Positions 46,272-56,118 of a stretch of 64,000 nt of DNA are shown here, piece by piece. The translations under genes and the position numbers were made by a program. Origin of the DNA: JADKAV01 sp963733395. Its GTDB lineage: Bacteria > Actinomycetota > Actinomycetes > S36-B12 > UBA10799. Location of the stretch: NCBI GenBank assembly GCA_963733395.1, contig CAVTCZ010000022.1, positions 62,001-126,000 on the forward strand. Reading direction: 5' to 3'. How positions within the stretch are numbered: the stretch's first letter is position 1; every line of letters starts with the position of its first letter. The notes under the pieces were generated by a model. The model made no database searches and was not told where the DNA came from. It was given only the letters and a program-made list of their open reading frames with translations.

Positions 46272-47965
46272 GCCGGACCTCCGATCCCCAGGCCGGCGTC
46301 CCACACGACCTCGCCGCCGACCACCGTCGCGAGCACCTCGATGTCTGCCAACGCAGCCGGGTCCACCCGCGTGGGGTCGTCGGACAGCACGGCGAGGTCG
46401 CCGAGCGTCCCCGGACCGATCCACCCCTTCCGGTCCTCCTCGTAGGAGGCGTAGGCCGACCCGTAGGTATAGGCCCGCAGCGCGTCGTGGGCGGTCACCA
46501 CTTCGTCGGGACCGAGCAGCTCCCCGGACGCGGTCCGCCGGTTCACCATGTCGTGGATGCCCAGCAGGGGCCGGCCATCGACGACCGGGCGGTCGCTACT
46601 GCCCGGCACGACGATTCCGGCGGCCAGCAGCGATGCGTGGCGGTAGGCCCAGTCGGAACGCTGCGGCCCCAGCGCCCGTCGCATGCCGTCGCCGATCTCG
46701 CCGACGAAGCGGCCCTGGGGCACCGGCACGACACCGAGGCGGGCCGTCCTGACCACCTGGTCGGGTCGGGCGACGCCGAAGTGCTCGATCCGGTGCCGGG
46801 GCTGGGGGTTCCCCGGACGGCCGCCCCAGCCGGTGCGCGGGTGGTCGCGCGCACAGCGTTCGTAGGCGTCCAGCACGAGATCTATCGCGGCGTCGCCGAT
46901 GGCGTGGGTGGCGACCCGCCAGCCGGATCGGTGGGCGGACACGATCGTGTCGACCAGTGCGTCGGCGTCGTCCTGTAGGTAGCCGCGGACGCCGGGTGTG
47001 TCGCTGAAGTCGCTGCACAGGGCGGCGGTGTGCCCGATCAGCGACCCGTCGGAGAACACCTTCACCGGCCCGAGGCGCAACCGGTCGTCGCCGAACCCGG
47101 TGCGAAGACCCAGGTCGATGCCGTCGCCCAGGTCGTCCGCGTCATTCCCACCGAGCGCGTGCAGCACCGCGGACGCCACCATCAGCTCGACGCGGACGGC
47201 GAGGCGCCCGGCATCGCGGGCTCGCTGGTACGCCAGCGCCTCGACCGGGGTGCGGCCGATCCAGCCCCCGCCCACGCCGGCCTCCACCACGCTCGTGATG
47301 CCCTGCCGGACGTAGACGTCGCTGGCCCGCGCCACGGCGTGCGCGACGTCGTCCACCAGCACGGGGCGGCGCAGCGGCGCGAGCAGGTTCTGGGCCTGCT
47401 CCTGCAGAAGCCCCGTGGGGCGTCCGGAGCCGTCCACCACGATCGTCCCGCCGGGCACGTCGCGGCCGTGTTCGGAGATGCCCAACTCCTCCAGAACCGC
47501 TGTGCTCACGACGCTCATGTGCCCCGACGTGTGGGTGAGCACGACCCGGCGACCGGGCGCGACCCGCTCGAGCAGGTCGCGATCGGGATGCCCGCCGATC
47601 TTGTTCTCGTCGTAGCCGTTCCCGACGATCCACCGGTCCGCCGGCGTGATCGCGCCAGCGGCTGCGACCGCGGCCGCTACGTCGTCGAGGCTGCGGACCG
47701 GCGGGGTGGACAGATCGATCTCATCGAGGCTCGCACCGAACCAGGCCATGTGCTGGTGGGCGTCGTGGAACCCCGGCACGACGCACCGGCCGCGCAGGGA
47801 CACCGTGCGCTTCGCGGTCAGCCCCGCATCGTCCGGGCCGACGTGCAGGATCCGGTCGCCGAGCAGTGCCACGACGCCGGCCCGCGGTGCGACGCCCGAT
47901 CCCTCGGGCGCCATCGTCAGGATGACCGCATCGGTGAGCAGGAGGTCGGCGACGGGGGGATTCAC
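46268..47965 (-). CDS. YtcJ-type metal-dependent amidohydrolase
   Basis: About 565 aa, Amidohydro_3 family. Motifs: VPGFHDAHQHMAWFG (metal histidines), NGYDENKIGGHP, VKVFSDGSLIGHTAAL, VATHAIGDAAID, HRIEHFG, PGSSDRPVVDGRPLLGI, and GDLAVLSDDP near the end. The GTG at 47965 (VNPPVADLLLTDAVI) overlaps the thioesterase stop, ruling out the longer frame to 48484. Members act on formamides, amides or hydantoin-like compounds. Confidence 0.87.
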   Translation of the reverse strand: MNPPVADLLLTDAVILTMAPEGSGVAPRAGVVALLGDRILHVGPDDAGLTAKRTVSLRGRCVVPGFHDAHQHMAWFGASLDEIDLSTPPVRSLDDVAAAVAAAGAITPADRWIVGNGYDENKIGGHPDRDLLERVAPGRRVVLTHTSGHMSVVSTAVLEELGISEHGRDVPGGTIVVDGSGRPTGLLQEQAQNLLAPLRRPVLVDDVAHAVARASDVYVRQGITSVVEAGVGGGWIGRTPVEALAYQRARDAGRLAVRVELMVASAVLHALGGNDADDLGDGIDLGLRTGFGDDRLRLGPVKVFSDGSLIGHTAALCSDFSDTPGVRGYLQDDADALVDTIVSAHRSGWRVATHAIGDAAIDLVLDAYERCARDHPRTGWGGRPGNPQPRHRIEHFGVARPDQVVRTARLGVVPVPQGRFVGEIGDGMRRALGPQRSDWAYRHASLLAAGIVVPGSSDRPVVDGRPLLGIHDMVNRRTASGELLGPDEVVTAHDALRAYTYGSAYASYEEDRKGWIGPGTLGDLAVLSDDPTRVDPAALADIEVLATVVGGEVVWDAGLGIGGPA

Positions 47966-48420
47966 GGCCGCGGCCCCTGCGCCCCCGCGGCGAGCCAGCC
48001 GAACAGGGCCCGGAACGAATCGGTCCACGGGGCCGGCAGTCCGGACCCGTCCACCTTGACGACCACCCGCGTCCCGTGGGCCACCGGGACGTCGGTGCCC
48101 CCGGGGCCGGGCACGGCACAGCGGTACCCCCACGTGGCGCTGGTCCGTCCCAGCCGGACGGCGACCACCTCCACCCGCATGACGCCCGGGGAGGACACGG
48201 GCGCGGTGAACTGCAGGGTGATGTCGCGGACCACGTAGCCGATGTCCTCGTGCCGCTGGGACAGGTCGGTCCAGCCGTAGCCGAGTTGCTCGAAGAGGGC
48301 CGACTGGGCCCGTTCGACGTGCACTGCGAAGCGGGAGTTGTGCATGACGCCCAGCGGGTCCATCTCGTCGAAGTAGACCGCGCTGTCGTACCGGAAGCAG
48401 GCCGGTCCCACCACAGTCAT
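47962..48420 (-). CDS. Hot-dog acyl-CoA thioesterase (4HBT family)
   Basis: 152 aa. The 4-hydroxybenzoyl-CoA thioesterase signature YFDEMDPLGVMHNSRFAVHVERAQ contains the catalytic aspartate. The ATG at 48420 overlaps the CoA-ligase stop (ATGA). Frame intact. Part of a crotonase-ligase-thioesterase set. Confidence 0.88.
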   Translation of the reverse strand: MTVVGPACFRYDSAVYFDEMDPLGVMHNSRFAVHVERAQSALFEQLGYGWTDLSQRHEDIGYVVRDITLQFTAPVSSPGVMRVEVVAVRLGRTSATWGYRCAVPGPGGTDVPVAHGTRVVVKVDGSGLPAPWTDSFRALFGWLAAGAQGPRP

Positions 48421-49998
48421 CGCCACACCCCTTCCACCCGGTCCCACGTCCGGCCGGGCACCGAGACCAGACGGGCCTTGGCAACCCGGTGCGACGCCGT
48501 GACCGGCAGGTCGTCGCACACCTCCCAGTAGCGGGGCACCTTGAAGCGGGCCAGCCGCTGCCCGCAGTGCTCGGCGAGTTCGGCCACGAGCACCTGCTCG
48601 GAGCGGTCGGCCCCCGCCGGGGACACGAACGCCTTCACCTCCTCGCCGCGCAGTTCGTCGGGAACCGCCACCACGGCGGCGAGCCGGACGGCGCGCGTGG
48701 GTGAGCAGGACGTCCTCGACCTCCCGGGCGGACACGTTCTCCCCGGCGCGCCGGATCATGTCCTTCAACCGCCCCACCAGGTACACGCGGCCCGCGTCGT
48801 CCATCCGCCCGAGGTCGCCGGTGTGGAACCAGCCGCCGCGGAAGGCCGCCGCCGTCGCCTCCGGGTCGGCCTCGTACCGGTCCATCAGGCCCGGTCCGCG
48901 CAGCACCAGTTCGCCGACCTCACCCCGGGGTACCGGCAGATCCTCGGCGTCCACGATCCTGGCCTCTTTGGCGCGCGTCGCCGCCCCCACGCAGCCGCTG
49001 CCCACGAGCTGGTCGTGATCGGCGTCGGTCACGCGCAGGTCGGCACCGGTCTCGGTCATCCCGAACGCCTCGTACCACTTCACACCCCACCGCTGTTCCA
49101 GTTCCTGGTGGCGCGCGGGCGGGATGGCCGAGCACTGGACCACCCGGACCCGGTGCGAACGGTCGAGCGGGTCGGGCGGCATCTTCAGCAGCAGGGTGGG
49201 CATCGCGGCCAGGCAGTAGAAGTACGTCACCTCGTGCTCGCGGACCTTGGACCAGAAGGTGGACGGGTGGAAGGCGTCCAGAACGACCAGGTGCGCCCCC
49301 GCCAGCATCGCGGCGACCACGTTCCACTGCGGGTCGATGTACGAGAACGCCTGCGCGGTGAGCATGGTGTCGTCGGCACCCAGGTACGGGAACTCGTCCA
49401 CGAGGCCGCCGCCGAGCTCCATCCAATAGCGGTGGGAGAGGACGCACCCCTTCGGCCGTCCGGTCGTGCCGGAGGTGTACTGGATGTTGACGGTGTCCTC
49501 CGCGGCGACCCGGTGCCCGGGCGGCTCGGGGAGCTCGCCGAGCGGTAGCCCGGCACCCGGCAACTGCTCGATCTGAAGCACGGGCACGTCCCGATGGGCG
49601 CGGACCAGCGCCTCGCGCGCGTGTCCGGCGAGGTCGCCGGAGGTGACCACGGCCGCAGCGCGGGAGTGCTCGAGGATGTGGCCGGCGTCCTCCCCCCGGT
49701 ACTGCGGGTTCACCGGCACCATCGCCGCGCCGAGCCGAGCCAGCGCCACCCACGTCAACGGGAACTCCGCCCGGTTGGTCATCATCACGGCGACCCGGTC
49801 GCCGGCTGCCACCCCTCGGGCGGCCAGCGCGGCAGCGAGCACCGCAGATCGGCGGCCCACGTCCGCGAAGGTCAGAGACTCGCCCGGGTCGAACGTCCAG
49901 GCTGTCCGGTCCGGCCAGAGGCGGGCCGCCCGGTCGACGGCGGCAACGAGGTCCTTCGCGTCGGCGCCTTCCGAGGCCGCGCCCGCCGGGTCACCCAC
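48417..49998 (-). CDS. Acyl-CoA synthetase (AMP-forming), frame broken by +1
   Basis: About 526 aa after correction. ANL superfamily: VNIQYTSGTTGRPKGCVLSH (P-loop), YEAFGMTETGADLR, GWFHTGDLGRMDDAGRVYLVGR, KDMIRRAGENVSAREVEDVLLTH. Near 48694 one extra base; the next frame continues VAVPDELRGEEVKAFV to the stop at 48417. The GTG at 49998 overlaps the crotonase stop by 8 bp. Read without correction, the frame runs into the thioesterase and looks like a fusion. Substrate unknown. Confidence 0.87.
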
Positions 49999-50743
49999 CG
50001 GATCTCTCCCGGAATGCCTCCGCGCCCGCCTGTGCCTCCTCGGTCGACATGGTCGCGATCGCGGCATCCACCTCACGCTCGAACGCGGCCGGCTCGGTCG
50101 AGTCCACCCCGTGGTCGAGCAGCGACTTGGCCAGCGCCAGGGCTACCGGGGGCTGCGCGGCGAGCCGCTGCGCCAGCTCATGTGCGACCTGCTCGTGCGA
50201 CCCGGTGGGGACGACCCGGTTCACCAGCCCGAGACGGTGCGCGTCGTCGGCCGACAGGTGCTCGCCCAGGAACAGCAGTTCCTTCGCCCGCACCGGGCCA
50301 ACGGTGCGTGGGAGCAGTGCGGAGATCCCGCCGGTCACACTCAGCCCGACGCCCACCTCGGGGAACCCGAATCGGGCGTCGTGGCCCGCCACGACCAGGT
50401 CACACCCCAGGGCGAACTCAGCGCCCGCACCGAGCGCGTAACCGTGGACGGCGGCGATGACCGGGCCCGGGAAGGACCGGATCGCGCGGGTGACGTCCTG
50501 GATCCGCTGCAGCCGCAGCCGAGCCGCAGCCTCGTCCTCGGCGGGCGCCGGTTCCTTCAAGTCGTGGCCGGCGCAGAACGCACGTCCGCGACCGGCCAGG
50601 ATGATGGCCCGGGCACCGTCGGCCTGACCGCGCTCGAACGCCGCCAGCATGCCGTCGACCAGGGCGGGCACGACGGCGTTGAGACGGTTCGGCCGGTCGA
50701 GGTGCACCACGGCGACCGGGCCGCGGTCGAATACGAGACGCAC
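49991..50743 (-). CDS. Enoyl-CoA hydratase/isomerase (crotonase) family protein
   Basis: 250 aa. GRGRAFCAGHDLKE (oxyanion loop), GYALGAGAEFALGCDL and FGFPEVGVGLSVTGG. Both hydratase glutamates (in GAGAEFA and FPEVGV) are present, arguing for hydratase-type chemistry rather than dehalogenation. First gene of the five-gene minus-strand operon. Starts at GTG 50743; no strong ribosome site. Confidence 0.88.
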   Translation of the reverse strand: MRLVFDRGPVAVVHLDRPNRLNAVVPALVDGMLAAFERGQADGARAIILAGRGRAFCAGHDLKEPAPAEDEAAARLRLQRIQDVTRAIRSFPGPVIAAVHGYALGAGAEFALGCDLVVAGHDARFGFPEVGVGLSVTGGISALLPRTVGPVRAKELLFLGEHLSADDAHRLGLVNRVVPTGSHEQVAHELAQRLAAQPPVALALAKSLLDHGVDSTEPAAFEREVDAAIATMSTEEAQAGAEAFRERSGG

Positions 50744-50989
50744 TCGTTCACTGAACGACTGTAGCCCGACTCCACGACTGACCCTGATCGGACGTCACCT
50801 CGATGGCCGGTGACTTCGGTCGCCGGCGGCGGGTGGCGTTCGTCCAGTGCGTGGCCCCCCATGGCGTGGTGGTGCTGCCTTCGTTGTGGCTGCCGCGATG
50901 GTCGCGTTCGATGGTGGCCGACGAACGCCCGTCGCACCGCGGACGATCCGAGTTGGCAAATTCGCGCACACGGGTGCGACACTGTTCGA
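50744..50989. other. Divergent intergenic region
   Basis: 246 bp between the crotonase operon and the DUF6421 gene. On the plus strand TTGGCA at 50953 is followed at 18 bp by GACACT-like bases ending 6 nt before the ATG at 50990, suggesting a leaderless promoter. No other structure recognised. Confidence 0.4.
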
Positions 50990-53077
50990 ATGCGCAGCCT
51001 GGGTGTCGTACTCGTAGATGAAGCCCACCGACAGGCGTGGTCCACCCGCGCGGAACTCGCCGCGCGGATGAACCCGCGGGCTCCGGCCGACGCGGGGTAC
51101 GTAGTCGCCGCCGATTCCCTGCGAGCTGCAGGCTACGAAGTGCGCGCCCACGAGGACGGGCCGCTGACGCCGGCAGCGCTGGCCGGCGTGGACGTGCTGG
51201 TGATCCCGCACTGTTCCGATGATGCATGGGAGGCAACCACCGGTGTCGGGTCACCGGCTCATGCTCCCGATGAACTGGCTGCTATCGAAGGTTTCGTCGC
51301 CGCCGGAGGCGGGCTGATCGTGCTTGCGGAGACGGAGCAGGAGAAATACGGAAACGTCCTCGGCGACCTCGCAGGGCGATTCGGGATCGACGTGGTGTCG
51401 ACCACTGTCCAGGATCCGGTGAACCGTTTCAAGGACGTCAGCACCTGGGTGCTGGGCCAGCCCGGCCGAACGACCGAGCACGATCTGCTCGCCGAAGTCT
51501 CCACGGCCTGTTTCTACCGGGCGGGGGTGCTGCGGCTGAGCGCACCCGAGGCGTTCGGAGTGCTGGTGACTTCCCCGGAGGCCAACCTCCCGGGTGAGCC
51601 GCTCATCGCCGCGGTCCCCAGCGGTACCGGCCGGGTCGTCGTCGCCGCCGACTCGGATCTCTTCGGCGACGACTCCATCGGAGACCTCGAGCACCGCAGG
51701 CTATGGCTGAACCTCGTCACCTGGGCCGGGACCGGACGCGCCGGCGCACCCCCCGCGGTGGCTGATGCGTCCGGCGCAGTGCAGGACCCGGCGTGGGAGG
51801 CCCTCGTTGCCGCAGTTGAGGAACTGCGCCCGTTGCAGGCCAAAGACGGAGCGGTCGCCCCCGAGCATCACGACCGTGCCGCTGACCTGGTGGCCGACAT
51901 CGCCGGAGCCGTCACCGCACTGAGCCCCCGGTTCCCCCACCAGCAGGCACAGCTCGAAGCCACGGTCGCCGACCTGCAGGCCTGGCGCGACGCCGGCCTG
52001 GGCGTACCGGACTTCCTCGACTCGCTGCTGCTGTTCCACCCCGAGCAGGATCGTCGCGACGGCGTCGAGCACCTGGCCGTGTTCCCCATGTACACCCAGA
52101 ACGGGAACCCCAACCGCAATGTCGAGGCCGTTGTCATCCGGACCGTGTGGCCCGACTGGATCGCGGAACTGGAGGCCGGCAGCTACGACAACCCGGCGTT
52201 CGTCCCCATCGAGTTCGTGGGCTTCACGAAGGGGTACGACACCCACTCGGCAGTGCTGTTCCCCGAGACGGTGGCGACCCGCGAGACTGCACGCTTCACG
52301 TGGGGCGGCATCTTCTGCGACCGGGAGTCCGCCCGCTTCCGCCGCGTCTCGGCCGCTGCGGCGGACGTGCTGCAGTTGTCGCTACCGCCGGACGCAGAGC
52401 GGCTGCTGGTGGACCAGCGGCTGGCGCAGGAGACGTTCATCCTGTGGGACCTGGTCCACGACCGCACGCACAGCCATGGGGACCTGCCGTTCGACCCGTT
52501 CATGATCAAGCAGCGGATGCCGTACTGGATGTACGGCCTCGAGGAGTTGCGCTGCGACCTCACCACATTCCGGGAGACCCCCGCCTTGGAGGCGCGCGGA
52601 GCGACGCTCGCCAGGCACGTGCGCGTCGCGATCCTGTTCGACCGGCTCTTCCGCTTCCCGACGACCGGTGAGCGGGTGCGCAACTATGACGGACTGGGCG
52701 GCCAGATCCTGTTCGCATGGCTTCACCGCAAAGGTGTGCTCCGGTGGACGGACAACACGCTGAGCCTGGACTGGCCACGTGTGTACGACTCCGTCTGCGA
52801 GCTCTGCGGCGAGGTCGAGACCCTCTACAAAGAGGGCATCGATCGTTCCCGGATGGGGCACTGGATGGCAGCGCACACCTTCGTCAGCGGGCTGGTCCCC
52901 CCCAATCCGGCATCCGTCTGGGCGCAGGGGGCGCGGGCCCTCCCAACCGAACCGCGTCTCGCGGTCGATGAGGTCCTGCCCGACGAGTTCCCCCTCAACG
53001 TCTTCTATGAGGCGCTGCGGAAGAAGCTGGCGCCCGTCATCGAGTCGACGCGCGGGATCACAGGAGTGAGCCAATGA
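50990..53077 (+). CDS. DUF6421-family protein with extra N-terminal GATase-like domain
   Basis: 695 aa. Residues ~245-690 match the DUF6421 family known from Streptomyces and relatives (VFPMYTQNGNPNRNVEAVVIRTVWPDW, WGGIFCDRESARFRRV, LVHDRTHSHGDLPFDPFMIKQR, GERVRNYDGLGGQ, LPDEFPLNVFYEAL). HDRTHSHGD is a striking His/Asp cluster that could bind metal. Residues 1-235 look like a class-I glutamine-amidotransferase/ThuA-like fold (VDVLVIPHCSDDAWE, FVAAGGGLIVLAETEQEKYG), not a usual part of DUF6421 as I recall it. Function unknown. Its stop overlaps the SDR start. Confidence 0.8.
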   Translation: MRSLGVVLVDEAHRQAWSTRAELAARMNPRAPADAGYVVAADSLRAAGYEVRAHEDGPLTPAALAGVDVLVIPHCSDDAWEATTGVGSPAHAPDELAAIEGFVAAGGGLIVLAETEQEKYGNVLGDLAGRFGIDVVSTTVQDPVNRFKDVSTWVLGQPGRTTEHDLLAEVSTACFYRAGVLRLSAPEAFGVLVTSPEANLPGEPLIAAVPSGTGRVVVAADSDLFGDDSIGDLEHRRLWLNLVTWAGTGRAGAPPAVADASGAVQDPAWEALVAAVEELRPLQAKDGAVAPEHHDRAADLVADIAGAVTALSPRFPHQQAQLEATVADLQAWRDAGLGVPDFLDSLLLFHPEQDRRDGVEHLAVFPMYTQNGNPNRNVEAVVIRTVWPDWIAELEAGSYDNPAFVPIEFVGFTKGYDTHSAVLFPETVATRETARFTWGGIFCDRESARFRRVSAAAADVLQLSLPPDAERLLVDQRLAQETFILWDLVHDRTHSHGDLPFDPFMIKQRMPYWMYGLEELRCDLTTFRETPALEARGATLARHVRVAILFDRLFRFPTTGERVRNYDGLGGQILFAWLHRKGVLRWTDNTLSLDWPRVYDSVCELCGEVETLYKEGIDRSRMGHWMAAHTFVSGLVPPNPASVWAQGARALPTEPRLAVDEVLPDEFPLNVFYEALRKKLAPVIESTRGITGVSQ

Positions 53078-53778
53078 GCACACCAACACCCGTGGCCGTC
53101 GTTCTGGGGGCGGGTATGGGCGGCCGCGGCGTATCGCTGGCGCTGGCCGGTCATGCGCACGTGGTCATGGTCGACCGCGATGAAGCCCTTGCCAACAGGG
53201 CCGTGCAGGCCGTGGTCGAGGCCGGCGGGACGGCCGAGGCCAGGACCATTGACCTGCTCGACTACGACGCCGTCGAGGCGTTCCGGGACGAACTGCTCCA
53301 TCGGCACGGCCGGATCGACGCCGTGGTCCATCTCGTCGGCGGCTGGCAGGGCTCGAAGACCGTGGACCGCAAGGCCGCCGAGCAGTTCGCGGCCCTGGAA
53401 CCCGGCATCTTCGGCACGCTGCGGGTCACGAGCGCGGTCTTCCGCGAGGCGCTGATCGCCTCGCCCGCAGGGCGGTTCTTCATCCTGTCGAGCGTCCAGG
53501 TCCAGTCGCCCACCGCGGGCAACGCCGCCTACGCCAGCGTCAAGGGGGCCACCGAGACGTGGATGAGAGCGCTCGGCGACAGCTTCGGCGGCACTCCGGC
53601 GCGAGCCCTGATACTCGTGGTCAACGCGCTCGTCGACGACGAGATGAGGGCCCGCAACCCCGACAAGGCGTTCCGGACGTTCACCGACACCGCAGTGGTC
53701 GGCGCGGCGGTGGCCGATGCCATGGCCGACCCCGCCGTCGAGAACGGTTCTCGCATCGTCCTGGTGCCGGAGCAGTAA
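53074..53778 (+). CDS. SDR-family protein paired with DUF6421
   Basis: 234 aa. Rossmann start VVLGAGMGGRGVSLALAG, HLVGGWQGSKTV, active-site region LSSVQVQS ... YASVKGATETW (YxxxK). The nucleotide motif GAGMGGRG departs from the usual TGxxxGIG. Start overlaps the DUF6421 stop (ATGA). SDR genes commonly follow DUF6421, so the two probably act on one substrate. Confidence 0.83.
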   Translation: MSTPTPVAVVLGAGMGGRGVSLALAGHAHVVMVDRDEALANRAVQAVVEAGGTAEARTIDLLDYDAVEAFRDELLHRHGRIDAVVHLVGGWQGSKTVDRKAAEQFAALEPGIFGTLRVTSAVFREALIASPAGRFFILSSVQVQSPTAGNAAYASVKGATETWMRALGDSFGGTPARALILVVNALVDDEMRARNPDKAFRTFTDTAVVGAAVADAMADPAVENGSRIVLVPEQ

Positions 53779-53862
53779 GGGGCCGGTCCCTAACCCGGCA
53801 GGCATTGTGAGCTCGTCAGGATTTCCTCGGCTGCCCGCAGGGTCACACCGTCGCAGCCGTCA

Positions 53863-53940
53863 GCGAGGTTAGAGGTTGTGCACGGCGTTCGCGAATACAC
53901 GCGTGTGTTCTCTAACGTCGGCGACGACCTCTAACCTCGC
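53863..53940. repeat. Inverted repeat between convergent genes
   Basis: GCGAGGTTAGAGGT at the left and its complement ACCTCTAACCTCGC at the right, with a 50-nt interior that has its own palindrome (ACACGCGTGT) and another CTCTAAC. Contains GTTAG/CTAAC like family D. Lies between the stops of the SDR and oligopeptidase genes, a good place for a bidirectional terminator. Confidence 0.6.
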
Positions 53941-53972
53941 CGCGTTATCGGGGTGGGTCAGCGAATGCCGCG

Positions 53973-56077
53973 TCAGGAGAGGGCGGTGAGGACCCACGCG
54001 GCCACCTCGGCCTCGTAGTCCAGGTGCCCGAAACGTCCCGCCGGGCCGGAGTGGGAGCCCTCAGCGGTCTCGACGCGGAACAGCACCGTGCCCGGCGAGG
54101 TGGGATCTGCCGGGTCCGTCCCGGCGCCCCGATTGGGATCGGTCGCCCGCAGCGCGGACACCCACTTCGCCGGCTCCCGGACCAGGACCCGGGGGTCGTG
54201 CAGGGCACCGGTCACGAGCAGCGGCGGCCGGCCGTCCGCAGGCGGCGGGTTGTCGTAGGGCGAGTACCCGGCGAGGTAGGTCATGAACGCGGGGTCACGC
54301 GGGTCGCCCCACTCGTCCCACTCGTTCACCGTCAGCGGGATCGAGGGGTCCGACATCGCGGTCACGACATCGACGAACGGGACCTCGGCGACCACCGCCC
54401 GCCAGCGGTCCGGTCGCTGCGAGTACACCGCACCCTGCAGCAGCCCCCCGGCGGACAACCCCCGGCTCGCGATGCGACGTCCGTCCACCAGGCCGAGAGC
54501 ACCGTCGTGGGCCAGCGCGTCCGCGACATCGACGAAGTCGTCGAAGGTGGTGCGCTTGCGCAACAGTCGGCCCTGCTCCCACCAGGTCCGGCCCATCTCG
54601 CCGCCGCCGCGCACGTGCGCGTGGGCGAAGACGACCCCACGCTCCAGCAGCGGCGGAAGGGCCGCGTCGAACTCGGGCTCGAAGACGTACTCGTAGGCGC
54701 CGTAGCCGTACAGCAGGCAGGGCGCGCTGCCGTCGAGCGCGACGTCGTTGCGCCGCCAGAGCGTCACCGGGACCCGGGCGCCGTCCCTGGCCGTGACCCA
54801 CACCCGCGAGGCGACGTAGCGCGCCGGGTCGAGGCCGGGGGCAGACGTCGCGTGCACCACGACCCGGTCGCCGGACTCAAGGTCCACATCCCACCAGGAC
54901 GCCGGCGTCGTGCGGCTCTCGGTGCGGATCGTGATGGCACCCGGGTCGAACTCGTCCACCCGGGACAGGCAGACCGTGGACGCCTCGTCCGCGGGCGCGA
55001 TGTCGTAGGAGGATGACCAGTCTCGGCTGTGCCACCCGCAGCATCGGCAGGCCATCCCGGCGCAGAGTCAGGACCACGTGCCCGGCGAACGCGTCGGCGG
55101 CGATGACCCGGACCGCCGGGTCGTGGGCCACCACCTCCCGCCAGGGTTCGAGCGTGTCGGTCGCCGCGGCCAGGACCCGGAACTCCGGGGCCTCGTCGTT
55201 GGTGACCATCAGCAGTTCGTCGATGCGCGCGTCGGGCGCACCCCACGGGGCGTGGTCGACGGTGTACTCGGTCCCCCGGCGGCGTCCGGCGACCGAGCGC
55301 GGGGCGGCGGTGGTGTCCCGGGTCGGAAGCAGCCAGCACTCGCTGGTGTCCCGGCTGCGGGACTCGATGACGATCCACTCCCCGGAACGCGTCGCGCGCA
55401 CCGTCACTTCGAACGACTCGTCGTCCTCCTGCAGCACGAGCCGGTCGGTGTCGGCGGGGGTCCCCAGGATGTGCTCGCGCACCTGCCATGGCCGCATGGC
55501 GTGGTCGGGCACGACGTAGAGGAATCGGGTGCCGGCTGCGTCCCAGGCACCCGTGTAGTAGGTCCCCGGCACCTGGTCCGGCAGGTCCTGTCCCGGTCGC
55601 CAGGTCGCGGAAACGCAACGAGTACTTCTCGGCGCCGGTCAGGTCGACCGACCACGCCAGGATGCGGTCGCCCGGTCCCGGTTCGGTCAGGCCGAACTCG
55701 GCGTAGGTGGAACCCTCCTGCGCCGCAACGGCATCGAGGTCGACAAGGACCTCGACCGGGCCGTCGGCACCCCGGGATCGGCGGGCCAGGCAGGGAAGGT
55801 CGGCGCCGGCCCGGAACTCGGTCAGGTATGTGTACCCTCGACGGATGAAGCTGACCGACACGTCAGCGTCGGGGAGAAGGCCGCGCATGTCGGCGGCCAG
55901 TTCGTCGCGCAGCGGACCCAACTGATGGACCCTCGCCTCGTAGTAGGCGCGCTCGTCGCTCAGCGCCCGGAGAACATCAGGGCCATCACCGGCCAGCCAG
56001 CCGAAGTCGTCCTCTCGATTTCCGGCACCCCACCGCACTGTCCTGGGGTTTACTTGGGGCTGCGGCACAGATGGCAT
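53973..56077 (-). CDS. ptrB: Oligopeptidase B-type prolyl-oligopeptidase (S9A), frame broken twice by +1
   Basis: About 700 aa after two corrections (near 55591 and 55023). N-terminus MPSVPQPQVNPRTVRWGAGNREDDFGWL, propeller region with GTYYTGAWDAAGTRFLYVVPD, and C-terminal alpha/beta hydrolase: GYGAYEYVFEP, HVRGGGEMGRTWWEQGR, catalytic Ser in RGLSAGGLLQGAV, Asp in GALHDPRV, His in EGSHSGPAG. Cuts peptides after basic residues in the cytoplasm. Divergent from the peptide transporter, 41 bp apart. Confidence 0.87.
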
Positions 56078-56118
56078 GGCCGGACGTTAGCACTCGGGAC
56101 CACACAGGGAGGAACCAG

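Noticed and set aside
47962..50076. A 704-residue reading frame joining an acyl-CoA synthetase to a thioesterase
   Set aside because: The ligase C-terminal domain is found intact in the neighbouring frame (48417-48674), ending with an ATGA overlap before a normal thioesterase start. The fusion is made by a one-base shift near 48694.
49991..50743. 4-chlorobenzoyl-CoA dehalogenase, given the ligase and thioesterase neighbours
   Set aside because: The protein keeps both glutamates of true enoyl-CoA hydratases, where dehalogenases carry other residues.
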